Assembly (NCBI RefSeq): GCF_001718415.1
Contig: NZ_CP013378.1
Span: 4,712,001 to 4,776,000, forward strand
DNA from: Burkholderia pseudomultivorans
GTDB lineage: Bacteria > Pseudomonadota > Gammaproteobacteria > Burkholderiales > Burkholderiaceae
DNA: 64,000 nucleotides
Direction: 5' to 3'
Made by a program: the position numbers and the translations under genes. The notes below the pieces were generated by a model that worked only from the letters and a program-made list of their open reading frames with translations, was not told the DNA's origin and made no database searches. Every line of letters starts with the position of its first letter. The first letter of the stretch is position 1. Shown here piece after piece: positions 1 through 8,700 of this stretch.

Positions 1-470
1 CCGAGCAGCGCGAGCATCAGCTGATGGCTGTCGACGATACCGGTGGACGGCGAGAACAGCGCCTCCACGCATTCGAGCGCGGGCTCGAGCGCCTGCGCCT
101 CGATGCGCGTGAGCGGCAGCAGGTCGAGCACGCCGTTTTCCTCGGCGCGCGCGGCGATCGCCTTCAGCTGCTTCACCTGCGCGGGCGTCGTCGCGACGAG
201 CAGCTTGCCGACGCGCCGGTGCGGCACGTGATGCGTCTCGCAGAAGGCGTACAGCAGGTCGCGCCCGTGCACGCACGAGGTCGCCTTCAACGAGCCGCGC
301 GGATAGTAGAGCCCCGCATGGATCACCTCGCTGTTGCGCGAACTCGTGCCGGTGCCGATCGCATCGGCCGCTTCGAGCACGATCGTTTCACGTCCGCGCG
401 CGGCCAGTTCGCGCGCAATCGCGAGACCGACGACGCCGGCGCCGATCACCACACAATCCATCTGCTCCAT
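1..470 (-). CDS. FAD-dependent oxidoreductase, N-terminal part (cut by window edge)
   Basis: The gene reads leftward off the window, so only about the first 156 residues are visible. The start is the ATG at 470. The protein opens with [20 protein letters not shown], a Rossmann GxGxxG dinucleotide-binding motif, followed by a second FAD-contact segment containing [18 protein letters not shown]. That [11 protein letters not shown] pattern is typical of the DAO/L-2-hydroxyglutarate-oxidase-like family of flavin amine or hydroxyacid oxidases. The substrate cannot be fixed because the C-terminal substrate domain is missing. No partner gene overlaps it; the next gene on the same strand (the AAA ATPase) ends 92 bp upstream, so the two may be co-transcribed. 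Family assignment is firm, specific function is not. Confidence 0.85.
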   Translation of the reverse strand, partial: MEQMDCVVIGAGVVGLAIARELAARGRETIVLEAADAIGTGTSSRNSEVIHAGLYYPRGSLKATSCVHGRDLLYAFCETHHVPHRRVGKLLVATTPAQVKQLKAIAARAEENGVLDLLPLTRIEAQALEPALECVEALFSPSTGIVDSHQLMLALL

Positions 471-561
471 GACTTGTCGCGTCGCTAGCGCATCGAGGGG
501 AGACAGAAGAATTGTACGTCCCGGTTCGCCCGCCTGCCGAACCCGGGTGCGACGCGCGGGC

Positions 562-1542
562 TCAGAACCCGATCGGCCTGCGCCGCGCCGCGCCCTCGTC
601 GGCGCGGATGTCGCGCGGCTCGATCGCGTCACGGCCGTCGAGGCGCGCGGCGCCGAACGCGTGCAGCAGCGCGCGACGCATCGTGCGCGGCGGCGTCGCG
701 GCCAGCACGTCGAGCGCGGCGTCGCCGAGCAGGTCGGGGAAGCGCCGGCCCCACGCATGCGAGCCGCGGATCTCGTCGTAGATCGTCTGCGCGATGCGGC
801 GTGCGCCGGCCGCATCGGGCGGCGCGATCTCGTACACGTTCATCCGGTTGAGCAGCGGTTCCGGAATCGCCTGCGCATCGTTCGCGGTCGCGATCCAGAT
901 CACGTTGCCCGCATCGATCGGCACCTCGGCGAATTCGTCGATGAACGCGCGTGCGGTGTCGTGCTCGAGCAGCGCGTACAGCGCGCCGAGCGGGTCGTAT
1001 TGCGCGTCTGCGCCGGCCTTGTCGATCTCGTCGACCGCGATCACCGGGTTCGCGTAGCTGCCGTTCACGAGCGCCTCGAACACCTTGCCCGGCTTCGCGT
1101 TCTTCCATTGCGACGACGCGCCCGACAGGATCCAGCCGGCCGTCAGCGAACTCATCGGCACGTAGTGATAGGCGGTGCCGAGCATCTGCGCGAGCGCCTT
1201 CGCGAAGTGCGTCTTGCCGATGCCGGGCGGCCCGAGCAGCAGGATCGGCATCAGCTCGAGCCGGTCCTCCGTTTCGAGGCACAGCGCGATCTGCTTGCGC
1301 ACGTCGTCGAGCGGCTCGGCGAAATTCGGCAACGCCTCGCCCAGCGCGTCGAACGACGGCATCCGGTTCGGCTTCACGCAGAAGCGCAGATTGCCGGTCT
1401 TGAGCATCCGTTCATAGGTGGCGCGCAATGCGTCGCTCGCGCTCTCGTTCAGGTCGTTCAGCGCGGTCTCGACCTGCTCGAGGTCGTACACCGTGCTGAA
1501 GGACGCCACCGCCAGTTCCTGTTTCACCATCGCCGTCGTCAT
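562..1542 (-). CDS. AAA family ATPase, Lon-like ATPase module without protease domain
   Basis: About 326 aa. A Walker A motif GPPGIGKT lies near residue 102, a Walker B-like VIAVDEID follows about 65 residues later, and a sensor-1-type stretch IWIATAND follows that, so this is a complete AAA+ core. The order resembles the ATPase core of Lon, but there is no Ser-Lys protease domain. It probably acts as a cytoplasmic remodeller on an unknown client. I chose the ATG at 1542 rather than the upstream ATG at 1569 because GAGG sits seven bases before it. The region upstream separates it from the divergent nitroreductase gene. No neighbour reveals its client. Confidence 0.85.
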   Translation of the reverse strand: MTTAMVKQELAVASFSTVYDLEQVETALNDLNESASDALRATYERMLKTGNLRFCVKPNRMPSFDALGEALPNFAEPLDDVRKQIALCLETEDRLELMPILLLGPPGIGKTHFAKALAQMLGTAYHYVPMSSLTAGWILSGASSQWKNAKPGKVFEALVNGSYANPVIAVDEIDKAGADAQYDPLGALYALLEHDTARAFIDEFAEVPIDAGNVIWIATANDAQAIPEPLLNRMNVYEIAPPDAAGARRIAQTIYDEIRGSHAWGRRFPDLLGDAALDVLAATPPRTMRRALLHAFGAARLDGRDAIEPRDIRADEGAARRRPIGF

Positions 1543-1773
1543 ACCAACCTCGCTACCGCTTGCTGTCACGTCGTCATCAGACCCTTACGATTTTCAGTGT
1601 AGCGGGACGAAATCTGCGCGCAAGCAAGCAGCCGCGCGCGGGTGCTGCTAACAGCCGCGGCGCGCTGCACGTGCGGGCGGCGCGGCGTATCATCGACAGT
1701 TCACCGGCCGCCGCGCCGCCCTCGCCGGCGGCGCTTCGCGCGCCGCGTCTGCTTTCGTCCCGAAGGGTTGCCG

Positions 1774-2493
1774 ATGTCCGTCCCCGCCGCTTTCCCGCGC
1801 GTCGACCGCGACGCGATTCGTGCCGTCGACGCCGCGCTCACGTCGCGCCGCTCGGTGCGCGCCTTCCTGCCGACGCCCGTGCCGCGCGACACGCTCGAAG
1901 CGATCCTCGAAGCCGCGAGCCGCGCGCCGTCGGGCACCAACATCCAGCCGTGGCGCGTCTATGTCGCGACCGGCGCGACGCGCGACGCGCTCGCGGCCGC
2001 ACTCACCGCCGCATACGACGATCCCGCCCGCGACGAGAAATACGTGGCCGAGTACGACTACTACCCGCGCGAATGGGTGTCGCCGTACATCGACCGGCGC
2101 CGCAAGGTCGGCTGGGACCTGTACGGGCTGTTGAACATCCGCCGCGACGAAAAGGCGCGCATGCATGCGCAGCATGCGCGCAACTTCCGCTTCTTCGATG
2201 CGCCGGTCGCGCTGTTCTTCACGCTCGACCGGATCATGACGCACGGCGCGTGGCTCGACTGCGGGATGTTCCTGCAGGGCGTGATGACGGCCGCGCGCGC
2301 CCGCGGCCTCGATACCTGCCCGCAGGCCGCGTTCGTGCCGTTCCACCGGATCGTCGCCGAACACCTCGGCATCCCGGCCAACGAACAGCTCGTGTGCGGG
2401 ATGTCGCTCGGCCATGCGGATCCGGACGCGATCGAGAACCGCCTCGTCACCGAGCGCGCGAGCGTCGCCGAGTTCGCGCGCTTTTTTGCTTGA
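1774..2493 (+). CDS. Nitroreductase family protein (FMN-dependent)
   Basis: A 239-aa protein with the hallmarks of the FMN nitroreductase fold. Near the N-terminus is an SRRSVRAF segment that contacts the FMN phosphate, then APSGTNIQPW, the conserved flavin-contact loop. Toward the C-terminus, VCGMSLGHADPD matches the second flavin-contact region. The family reduces nitroaromatics, quinones or related electrophiles with NAD(P)H; the physiological substrate is unknown. The start ATG at 1774 has GAAGGG eight bases upstream. It is divergent from the AAA ATPase gene. Confidence 0.9.
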   Translation: MSVPAAFPRVDRDAIRAVDAALTSRRSVRAFLPTPVPRDTLEAILEAASRAPSGTNIQPWRVYVATGATRDALAAALTAAYDDPARDEKYVAEYDYYPREWVSPYIDRRRKVGWDLYGLLNIRRDEKARMHAQHARNFRFFDAPVALFFTLDRIMTHGAWLDCGMFLQGVMTAARARGLDTCPQAAFVPFHRIVAEHLGIPANEQLVCGMSLGHADPDAIENRLVTERASVAEFARFFA

Positions 2494-2639
2494 AAACGCA
2501 TGACCCGGACCTACCTTTCGGACAGGACCGCATCGTGCGGCGAACCCGCCGCGTCGCATGCGGTCAGATCACCGCCGAAATCGATCGGGCGTAAGATGTG
2601 CGTCCGTTCCCCGCTATCCCGCGTTTCCGGAGAAGTTTC

Positions 2640-3128
2640 ATGCTGAAACACGGCCTGGCCGTCCTGCTCGCGAGCGTCGCGCTCGCCGCCCATGCGCAGA
2701 GCCCTGCACCGGCCGTCGTCGCGTGGGAGATCCAGGTGGTCCGCGACGGTCAGACGATCGACACGTTCCAGCAGCGCACCACCGTGGGTCAGACCCGCAC
2801 CGACACCCATCGCTATCCGTCCGCCGTCTCGGTCGGCTGCGGCAGCGCCGCGCGCGCCGTGCCGACCGAGCGTTCGCGCGCGGTGACGGTCGCCCCGCTC
2901 GCCGTCGACGACGGCGCACACACCGTTTCACTCGCGCTCGACGTGCAGGAAACGCTCGACGACGACAGCGCGAAGCCGAGCGACCCGTGCGTGCCGGCGT
3001 CGCCGCGGCAGATCGTCGCGAGCCACCCCGGGCTGTCGGTCGGCGCCGACGCGTGGACCGACTGGACGCTCGTCGAACAGCATCCGCACCTCGTGTACCG
3101 CGTGCGCGCGCACGTCGCGAAGGACTGA
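2640..3128 (+). CDS. Hypothetical exported protein
   Basis: A 162-aa protein beginning MLKHGLAVLLASVALAAHAQ, a clear Sec signal peptide with an AHA-Q cleavage site, so the mature protein should be periplasmic. The mature part has no recognised motif; it has only two cysteines (about residues 67 and 116) that could form a disulphide. The ATG at 2640 follows GGAGAAG. It ends five bases before the next gene (EEP hydrolase) and the two are probably one transcript. I do not recognise a family. Confidence 0.75.
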   Translation: MLKHGLAVLLASVALAAHAQSPAPAVVAWEIQVVRDGQTIDTFQQRTTVGQTRTDTHRYPSAVSVGCGSAARAVPTERSRAVTVAPLAVDDGAHTVSLALDVQETLDDDSAKPSDPCVPASPRQIVASHPGLSVGADAWTDWTLVEQHPHLVYRVRAHVAKD

Positions 3129-3133
3129 CCGCC

Positions 3134-3949
3134 ATGTCCGCCGACGCCCTGTCCCTGCCGTTCGCCGAGCCGCACGCCGCGCCCGACGAACTCACCGCGG
3201 TGAGCTGGAACCTGCACAAGGGCCGCTCGCCGCTCGGCTTCACCGCGTGGAACGCGATGCGCAACTGGATGCAGTCGACGCACGCCGACGTGTATTTCCT
3301 GCAGGAAGCGATGGCGCGCCGCATGCCGCGCCCGATGCTCGCGCCCGGCTTCGGCGCGCAGATGGACGACGCGTACGACGACGTCTGGCACTGCCAGGCC
3401 ACCGAGATCGCGCATGCGCTCGACTGGCAGATCGCGCTCGGGCCGAACGTGTTCAAGCCGTCGTGGCGGCACGGCAACGCGATCCTGTCGCCGCATCCGC
3501 TCGACCTCGGCGGCCGCTGGGACATCTCGGCGCACCGCTTCGAGCGGCGCGGGCTGCTGGTCGCGCGCGCGACGCTCGCGGGCTCGCGCCCCGTCACGCT
3601 GCTGTGCGCGCACCTCGCGCTCACGCGCGCGGCGCGGCTGCGCCAGATGCACTGGATCGCGCACTGGATCGTGCGCAATGCGGGCGACGGCCCGCTCGTG
3701 CTCGCCGGCGACTTCAACGACTGGCGCAACGATTCGGTCGCGCTGTTCGGCGAGATCGGGCTGTCCGAGGTCGCGACGCTGCTCGGCCAGTCGGGGCGCA
3801 CCTTTCCCGCGTTCTCGCCGGCGCTCGCGCTCGACAAGATGTTCGTGCGCGGGCTGACGCCGCTCGAATGGCATGCGCCGTCGGGCGAAACCGCGTGGCT
3901 GTCGGATCACCTGCCGTACATCGCGCGCCTGCGCCTCGATCCGCAGTAG
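3134..3949 (+). CDS. Endonuclease/exonuclease/phosphatase (EEP) family hydrolase
   Basis: A 271-aa metal-dependent hydrolase. Family motifs are visible in order: VSWNLHKG near residue 25 (metal-site Asn), FLQEA near residue 56 (metal-site Glu), LAGDFNDW near residue 193 (catalytic Asp and Asn) and SDHLPY near residue 258 (catalytic Asp-His). EEP enzymes cleave phosphodiester bonds in nucleic acids, phosphoinositides or sphingomyelin; the substrate cannot be told here. There is no signal peptide, so it is probably cytoplasmic. The start ATG at 3134 follows the stop of the exported-protein gene by five bases. In many Burkholderiales similar proteins sit near cardiolipin synthase, but none is present here. 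Confidence 0.9.
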   Translation: MSADALSLPFAEPHAAPDELTAVSWNLHKGRSPLGFTAWNAMRNWMQSTHADVYFLQEAMARRMPRPMLAPGFGAQMDDAYDDVWHCQATEIAHALDWQIALGPNVFKPSWRHGNAILSPHPLDLGGRWDISAHRFERRGLLVARATLAGSRPVTLLCAHLALTRAARLRQMHWIAHWIVRNAGDGPLVLAGDFNDWRNDSVALFGEIGLSEVATLLGQSGRTFPAFSPALALDKMFVRGLTPLEWHAPSGETAWLSDHLPYIARLRLDPQ

Positions 3950-4190
3950 CGCGCGGGTGCGCCGAAATGATGCTGTAAGGATTCGTTGCGTCAAATCCGC
4001 GCCGCCGCGGGGGTCAAGCCCGCGATGAGCGCAAGCAGGGTAAAATACCGAGTTCCTCAATCGTCTGTCATCGAGAAGGCGCGTGTCTGGCGCGCCGGCC
4101 GGCCGATCCGCGATCGGGCCGACGCACTCGGTTTTTGCCCGTTTTTGGGCCCGTTACACGCGATCGCCACGCGCGTCCGTTTTCAAAGCC

Positions 4191-4961
4191 ATGAGCAAAT
4201 TCGACACCGCCACCGTCCAATCCGTCCATCACTGGACCGACACGCTTTTCAGCTTCACCTGCACCCGTGAGGCCAGCCTGCGCTTCAACAACGGCGAATT
4301 CACGATGGTCGGCCTCGAGGTCGACGGCAAGCCGCTCGCGCGCGCCTACTCGATCGTGAGCCCGAACTACGAGGAACACCTCGAGTTCTTCAGCATCAAG
4401 GTGCAGGACGGCCCGCTGACGTCGCGCCTGCAGCACCTGAAGGTGGGCGACAAGGTGCTGATCGGCAAGAAGCCGACCGGCACGCTGGTCGCCGACAACC
4501 TGCTGCCGGGCAAGACGCTGTGGATGCTGTCGACCGGCACGGGCCTCGCGCCGTTCATGTCGATCATCCGCGACCCGGACATCTACGACCGCTTCGAGCG
4601 CGTGATCCTGACGCATACCTGCCGCCTGAAGGGCGAGCTCGCGTACATGGACTACATCAAGCACGACCTGCCGGGCCACGAGTACCTCGGCGACATCATC
4701 AAGGAAAAGCTCGTCTACTACCCGACGGTCACCCGCGAGGAGTTCGAGAACGAGGGCCGGATCACCGATCTGATCGCGTCGGGCAAGCTGTTCACCGATC
4801 TCGGCGTGCAGCCGTTCTCGCCGGAACACGATCGCGTGATGCTGTGCGGCAGCACCGCGATGCTGAAGGACACGACCGAACTGCTGAAGCAGGCCGGCCT
4901 CGTCGAAGGCAAGAACAGCGCGCCGGGCCACTACGTGATCGAGCGCGCGTTCGTCGACTGA
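4191..4961 (+). CDS. fpr: Ferredoxin--NADP reductase
   Basis: A 256-aa flavoprotein transferring electrons between NADPH and ferredoxin or flavodoxin. The FAD-binding RAYSIVSP (RxYS motif) is at residues 51-58, the NADP-phosphate loop STGTGLAPF at 114-122, and a C-terminal LCGSTAML nicotinamide-site segment near 217-224. It ends in ERAFVD instead of the aromatic tail of plant-type enzymes, as in bacterial subclass I reductases that hold FAD in an extended C-terminal tail. Length is normal. The gene stands alone and is closed by a strong intrinsic terminator. Confidence 0.95.
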   Translation: MSKFDTATVQSVHHWTDTLFSFTCTREASLRFNNGEFTMVGLEVDGKPLARAYSIVSPNYEEHLEFFSIKVQDGPLTSRLQHLKVGDKVLIGKKPTGTLVADNLLPGKTLWMLSTGTGLAPFMSIIRDPDIYDRFERVILTHTCRLKGELAYMDYIKHDLPGHEYLGDIIKEKLVYYPTVTREEFENEGRITDLIASGKLFTDLGVQPFSPEHDRVMLCGSTAMLKDTTELLKQAGLVEGKNSAPGHYVIERAFVD

Positions 4962-4990
4962 TCCGTCCCCGGAAGTTGCGCTGCATCAGG

Positions 4991-5018
4991 AACCGGAGCG
5001 AAAGCTCCGGTTTTTTTT
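4991..5018 (+). terminator. Intrinsic terminator of fpr
   Basis: A nine-base stem (AACCGGAGC / GCTCCGGTT) closed by a GAAA tetraloop runs directly into eight T residues, 30 bp after the fpr stop codon. This is the clearest textbook rho-independent terminator in the window. Confidence 0.95.
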
Positions 5019-5378
5019 CGCCCCTGCCTTGGCGAATTCGTAACAATAGGCGACCATTCCATCTCAAATAGTTACATTTGGACACGCCGCCGCCCCCACC
5101 TTCGGTGTCGGTGTTTTTCCTACACCCGGTTCAATCCGATTATTCACAATTACCCTTAAATGTCCGTCCGGCATGACCTTTTCCTTATTTTTGAGATATG
5201 ATTCGCGGCGCGCGGTCATCGCGCCGATGGACGCCGAAGGGTCGGATGAAGGTGTTACAGGATGTAACTTTTGTTACCTTGGCACGCAGCGATTCTCTGG
5301 CGGTCGGCGTCGTCGATCCGACTGCCGATCCGCGCGGCCGGCCGGTGCCTGAACCGCTTTCTGACAGCAGGGAGAGTC
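5019..5378 (+). promoter_or_regulatory. Upstream region of the kinase/regulator pair with repeated GTTAC/GTAAC half-sites
   Basis: A 360-bp gene-free stretch with lower GC than its surroundings. It holds five copies of GTTAC or its complement: 5040-5044, 5071-5075, 5254-5258, 5264-5268 and 5273-5277. The last three are spaced by about one helical turn, and 5254-5268 forms an inverted repeat with a five-base spacer. This looks like an operator cluster for a dimeric regulator, about 100 bp before the histidine kinase start. A TATGAT that could serve as a -10 lies near 5197. The binding protein is unknown; the regulator encoded downstream is one candidate. Confidence 0.4.
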
Positions 5379-6194
5379 ATGGATACGTCGCTTAACGCGC
5401 CCCCGGGCGCTCACGCCCCGTTCCCGTCGCGGCCGCCCGCCCAGGGCTGCGCCGCCACTGCCCCCATGGCCGCCCCGATCCCGAAACGCGACAGCGGCGC
5501 CGCGCGCATCGCGGCGCTGTCCGCCCAATTGCTCGCCGCCGACGAAGCCGCCCGCCGCCATCTGGCCGGCGAGCTGCACGACGGTCTCGGCGCCGAACTC
5601 ACCGCTGCGCGTTTCGCGCTCGCAAACGTTCAAACGTGGCTGCCGGCCGATGCGCCGGAGGGCTGCCTGCGCGCGCTGGCGCTCGCGCAGCGCGCGCTCG
5701 ACGCGGCCACCGACGCGAATCGCCGGCTGATCGACGAACGCGCCACGCCGGCGCTCGACGCGGGCGTGGTCGGCGCACTGTCGTCGTGGATCGACGCGCA
5801 CGCGGCCCGCACCGGCCTGTGCACGAGCTTCGTGTGCGCGGCCGACGCACGCCTGCCGCATCTGGCCGGCGACGGCGCGCTCGCGATCTTCCGCGTCGCG
5901 CAGGAAGCGCTGTCGAACGTCGCGAAGCACGCGCGCGCCGCGTCCGTCGACGTGCGGATCGATGCGGACGCCACCGATCTGTCGCTGATCGTTGCCGACG
6001 ATGGGATCGGTTTCGCGCGCAGCCGCCGCGCCGGTTACGGGCTGGCCAGCATGCGCGCGCGCTGCGAAGCGTTCGGCGGCAGCCTCGACCTCGCACCGGC
6101 ACCGGCCGGCCGCGGCACGCGCGTCACCGCGCGCTTCGCCTGGGACGCGCTGTTCGCCGCGCCTGCCGCGCGGCGTCGCGCATCGCTGTCGTGA
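5379..6194 (+). CDS. Soluble sensor histidine kinase, HisKA_3 (NarL/DegS) type
   Basis: A 271-aa kinase. The dimerisation/phosphoacceptor segment HLAGELHDGLG places the phosphorylated His at residue 67. Downstream are the N-box-like QEALSNVAKHARA and the G-box DDGIGF of the HATPase domain. There is no transmembrane helix and no recognisable input domain; the first 40 residues are a Pro/Ala-rich tail. The kinase must therefore sense a cytoplasmic cue or depend on another protein. The ATG at 5379 follows GGGAGAG. It ends seven bases before the response regulator gene, its obvious partner. Confidence 0.9.
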   Translation: MDTSLNAPPGAHAPFPSRPPAQGCAATAPMAAPIPKRDSGAARIAALSAQLLAADEAARRHLAGELHDGLGAELTAARFALANVQTWLPADAPEGCLRALALAQRALDAATDANRRLIDERATPALDAGVVGALSSWIDAHAARTGLCTSFVCAADARLPHLAGDGALAIFRVAQEALSNVAKHARAASVDVRIDADATDLSLIVADDGIGFARSRRAGYGLASMRARCEAFGGSLDLAPAPAGRGTRVTARFAWDALFAAPAARRRASLS

Positions 6195-6201
6195 GGTCGC
6201 G

Positions 6202-6858
6202 ATGAGCCTGAACATCCTGCTCGTGGACGACCACGCGATCGTCCGGCAAGGGATCTGCCAGCTGCTCGTCGATCGCGGCGTCGCGCGCGAGGTCGTCGAG
6301 GCCGAGAACGGCGGCGACGCGCTGGCCGCCGTCGACCGGCAGGCCTTCGACGTGATCCTGCTCGACATCTCGCTGCCGGACACGAACGGCATCGAGGTGC
6401 TCAAGCGCCTGAAGCGCAAGCTGCCGCGCACGCCGGTGCTGATGTTCTCGATGTACCGCGAGGACCAGTACGCGGTGCGCGCGCTGAAGGCCGGCGCGGC
6501 CGGTTACCTGTCGAAGACGGTCAACGCCGCGCAGATGATCGGCGCGATCCAGCAGGTCGCGGCCGGGCGCAAGTACGTGAGCCCCGCGATGGCCGAGGCG
6601 CTCGCCGAATACGTGTCGTTCGAGAACGAGCCGCTGCCGCACGAGAAGCTGTCCGACCGCGAATACCAGACGCTGTGCATGCTCGCGTCGGGCAAGCGGC
6701 TCACCGACATCGCCAACACGCTGTCGCTGTCGGTGAAGACGGTCAGCGTGTACCGTTCGCGGCTGCTCGAAAAAATGCGCCTGTCGAACAACGCGGAGCT
6801 CACCTTCTACGTGATGAGCAACCGGCTCGTCGACATGTCGCCCGCCTCCGGCGCCTGA
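6202..6858 (+). CDS. Response regulator, NarL/FixJ family
   Basis: A 218-aa regulator with an N-terminal receiver domain (acidic pair DD at 9-10, phosphoacceptor Asp 55 in LLDISLPD, conserved Lys in GYLSKTVNA) and a C-terminal LuxR-type helix-turn-helix (about 151-195: LSDREYQTLCMLASGKRLTD onward). It should be phosphorylated by the kinase encoded just upstream and then bind DNA. Targets are unknown; the GTTAC cluster upstream of the operon could be an autoregulatory site. Confidence 0.93.
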   Translation: MSLNILLVDDHAIVRQGICQLLVDRGVAREVVEAENGGDALAAVDRQAFDVILLDISLPDTNGIEVLKRLKRKLPRTPVLMFSMYREDQYAVRALKAGAAGYLSKTVNAAQMIGAIQQVAAGRKYVSPAMAEALAEYVSFENEPLPHEKLSDREYQTLCMLASGKRLTDIANTLSLSVKTVSVYRSRLLEKMRLSNNAELTFYVMSNRLVDMSPASGA

Positions 6859-7024
6859 CGGACCGCCGCATCCCGTCGCCGGGCATGCAAGCGCTTGTTT
6901 TATCGGACGATTCCGCGGCGTGCCGTTGCGCCGCAGCGGGTCATTCGCGTCAAATCGGCTAAAATTACGGGTTTTCACTCAGCCAGCGTCGCCACGCCCG
7001 CGCGTACTGGCGATTCCACCCGCA

Positions 7025-8431
7025 ATGTCTCTCTTCCGCAAGAAAAACGTCGATCGGATGATCGCCGGCGCGCACGCCGCCGGGCTCAAGAAAGCGCTCG
7101 GCGCGATCGACCTCACCTTCCTCGGCATCGGCGCGATCATCGGCACCGGCATCTTCGTGCTGACCGGCACCGGCGCCGTGCAGGCCGGCCCCGCGCTGAT
7201 GCTGTCGTTCGTGATCGCCGCGATCGCCTGCGGGCTCGCGGCGCTGTCGTATGCCGAATTCGCGTCGACGATTCCGGTCGCCGGCTCGATCTACACGTAT
7301 TCGTACGCGACGCTCGGCGAACTGGTCGCATGGATCATCGGCTGGGACCTGATGCTCGAATACGGCCTCGCGGCGTCGGCCGTGTCGGTCGGCTGGTCGG
7401 GCTACCTGCAGTCGCTGCTGCAGGGCTTCGGGCTGACGCTGCCGACCGTGCTGACGGCCGCACCGGGCGCGGTGCCCGGCGCCGTCACGTGGTTCAACCT
7501 GCCCGCGTTCCTGGTGATGCTGGTGATCACGACGCTGCTGTCGATCGGCATCCGCGAGTCGACCCGCATCAACAACATCATGGTGTTCATCAAGGTGTCG
7601 GTCGTGCTGCTGGTGATCGCGGTCGGCCTGTTCCACGTGACGCCTGCGAACTGGAAGCCGTTCATGCCGCACGGCTGGAACGGCGTGTTCGGCGCGGCGG
7701 CCGTGATGTTCTTCGCGTTCATCGGCTTCGACGCGGTGTCGTCGGCCGCCGAGGAGGTGAAGAATCCGAAGCGCGACCTGCCGATCGGCATCATCGCGTC
7801 GCTTGCGGTGTGCGCGGTGCTGTACGTGACGGTCGCCGCGGTCGCGACCGGCATCGTGCCGTCGGCCGAATACGCGAACATCTCGCACCCGATCTCGTAT
7901 GCGCTGCAGGTGGCCGGCGAGAAGTGGGTCGCGGGCTTCATCGACCTCGGCGCGGTGCTCGGCATGCTGACCGTGATCCTCGTGATGAGCTACGGCCAGA
8001 CCCGCGTGATCTTCGCGATGTCGCGCGACGGGCTGCTGCCGGCGACGCTGTCGCGCGTGCATCCGCGCTACGCGACGCCGTTCCTGACGACCTGGCTGGT
8101 CGGCCTGTTCTTCGGGCTGATCGCCGCGCTGGTGCCGCTCAACGTGCTCGCCGAGCTGATCAACATCGGCACGCTCGCCGCGTTCTCGATGGTGTCGATC
8201 GCGGTGCTGGTGCTGCGTCGCACGCACCCGGAACTGCCGCGCGCGTTCCGCTGCCCGGGCGTGCCGGTGGTGCCGATCCTCGCGGTCGCGTCGTGCCTGT
8301 TCCTGATGCTGAACCTGCAGCCGATCACGTGGGCCGCGTTCGGCATCTGGCTCGTGATCGGGCTCGTGATCTACTTCCTGTACTCGCGGCATCACTCGAA
8401 GCTCGCGCACGCTCACCGCGACGCGCACTGA
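7025..8431 (+). CDS. Amino acid permease (APC superfamily, cationic amino acid transporter type)
   Basis: A 468-aa inner-membrane protein with about 12 predicted hydrophobic helices. The first helix carries the APC signature GIGAIIGTGIFVLTG, and the later FIGFDAVSSAAEEVKNP is typical of the CAT/YfnA branch of cationic or broad-specificity amino acid transporters. Length is normal. The N-terminal MSLFRKKNVDRM is also typical of this branch. The gene is monocistronic. A TAAAAT at 6959-6964 may be its -10 box. Confidence 0.92.
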   Translation: MSLFRKKNVDRMIAGAHAAGLKKALGAIDLTFLGIGAIIGTGIFVLTGTGAVQAGPALMLSFVIAAIACGLAALSYAEFASTIPVAGSIYTYSYATLGELVAWIIGWDLMLEYGLAASAVSVGWSGYLQSLLQGFGLTLPTVLTAAPGAVPGAVTWFNLPAFLVMLVITTLLSIGIRESTRINNIMVFIKVSVVLLVIAVGLFHVTPANWKPFMPHGWNGVFGAAAVMFFAFIGFDAVSSAAEEVKNPKRDLPIGIIASLAVCAVLYVTVAAVATGIVPSAEYANISHPISYALQVAGEKWVAGFIDLGAVLGMLTVILVMSYGQTRVIFAMSRDGLLPATLSRVHPRYATPFLTTWLVGLFFGLIAALVPLNVLAELINIGTLAAFSMVSIAVLVLRRTHPELPRAFRCPGVPVVPILAVASCLFLMLNLQPITWAAFGIWLVIGLVIYFLYSRHHSKLAHAHRDAH

Positions 8432-8475
8432 CCGGCGCGCCGGCGCGCATCGCGCGCGCAACGACACGCGCCGCC

Positions 8476-8504
8476 GCGCGGGGCTGCAACGGCCCCGCGC
8501 CTTT
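8476..8504 (+). terminator. Probable terminator after the amino acid permease gene
   Basis: A nine-base perfect stem (GCGCGGGGC / GCCCCGCGC) with a seven-base loop is followed by CTTTCC, 44 bp beyond the permease stop codon. The T run is short, so termination efficiency is uncertain. Confidence 0.5.
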
Positions 8505-8700
8505 CCTCTCCCGCCGAACCGGCCGCACGCGCGCCGCAGCGGCTCCCGCCCCCGCTCGCTGCCCGATCGTCGCATTCTCTTGCCCGATCGTCCGGATTTG
8601 CGCACGCGGGCCGCAGCCGCCCTGCACGCGCGCGCCGGGCGGTTCATAATCCCGCCATCGAACGACGGCCGGCACGGCAGGCCGTCCGCAACAGGAATAG

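Noticed and set aside
334..1602. Long plus-strand open frame opposite the AAA ATPase gene
   Set aside because: It is antisense to a gene with clear Walker motifs; high GC creates long open frames on the opposite strand.
5279..5298. TGGCAC-type sequence resembling a sigma-54 -24 element upstream of the kinase gene
   Set aside because: The -12 element lacks the essential GC (GATTC instead of TTGC).
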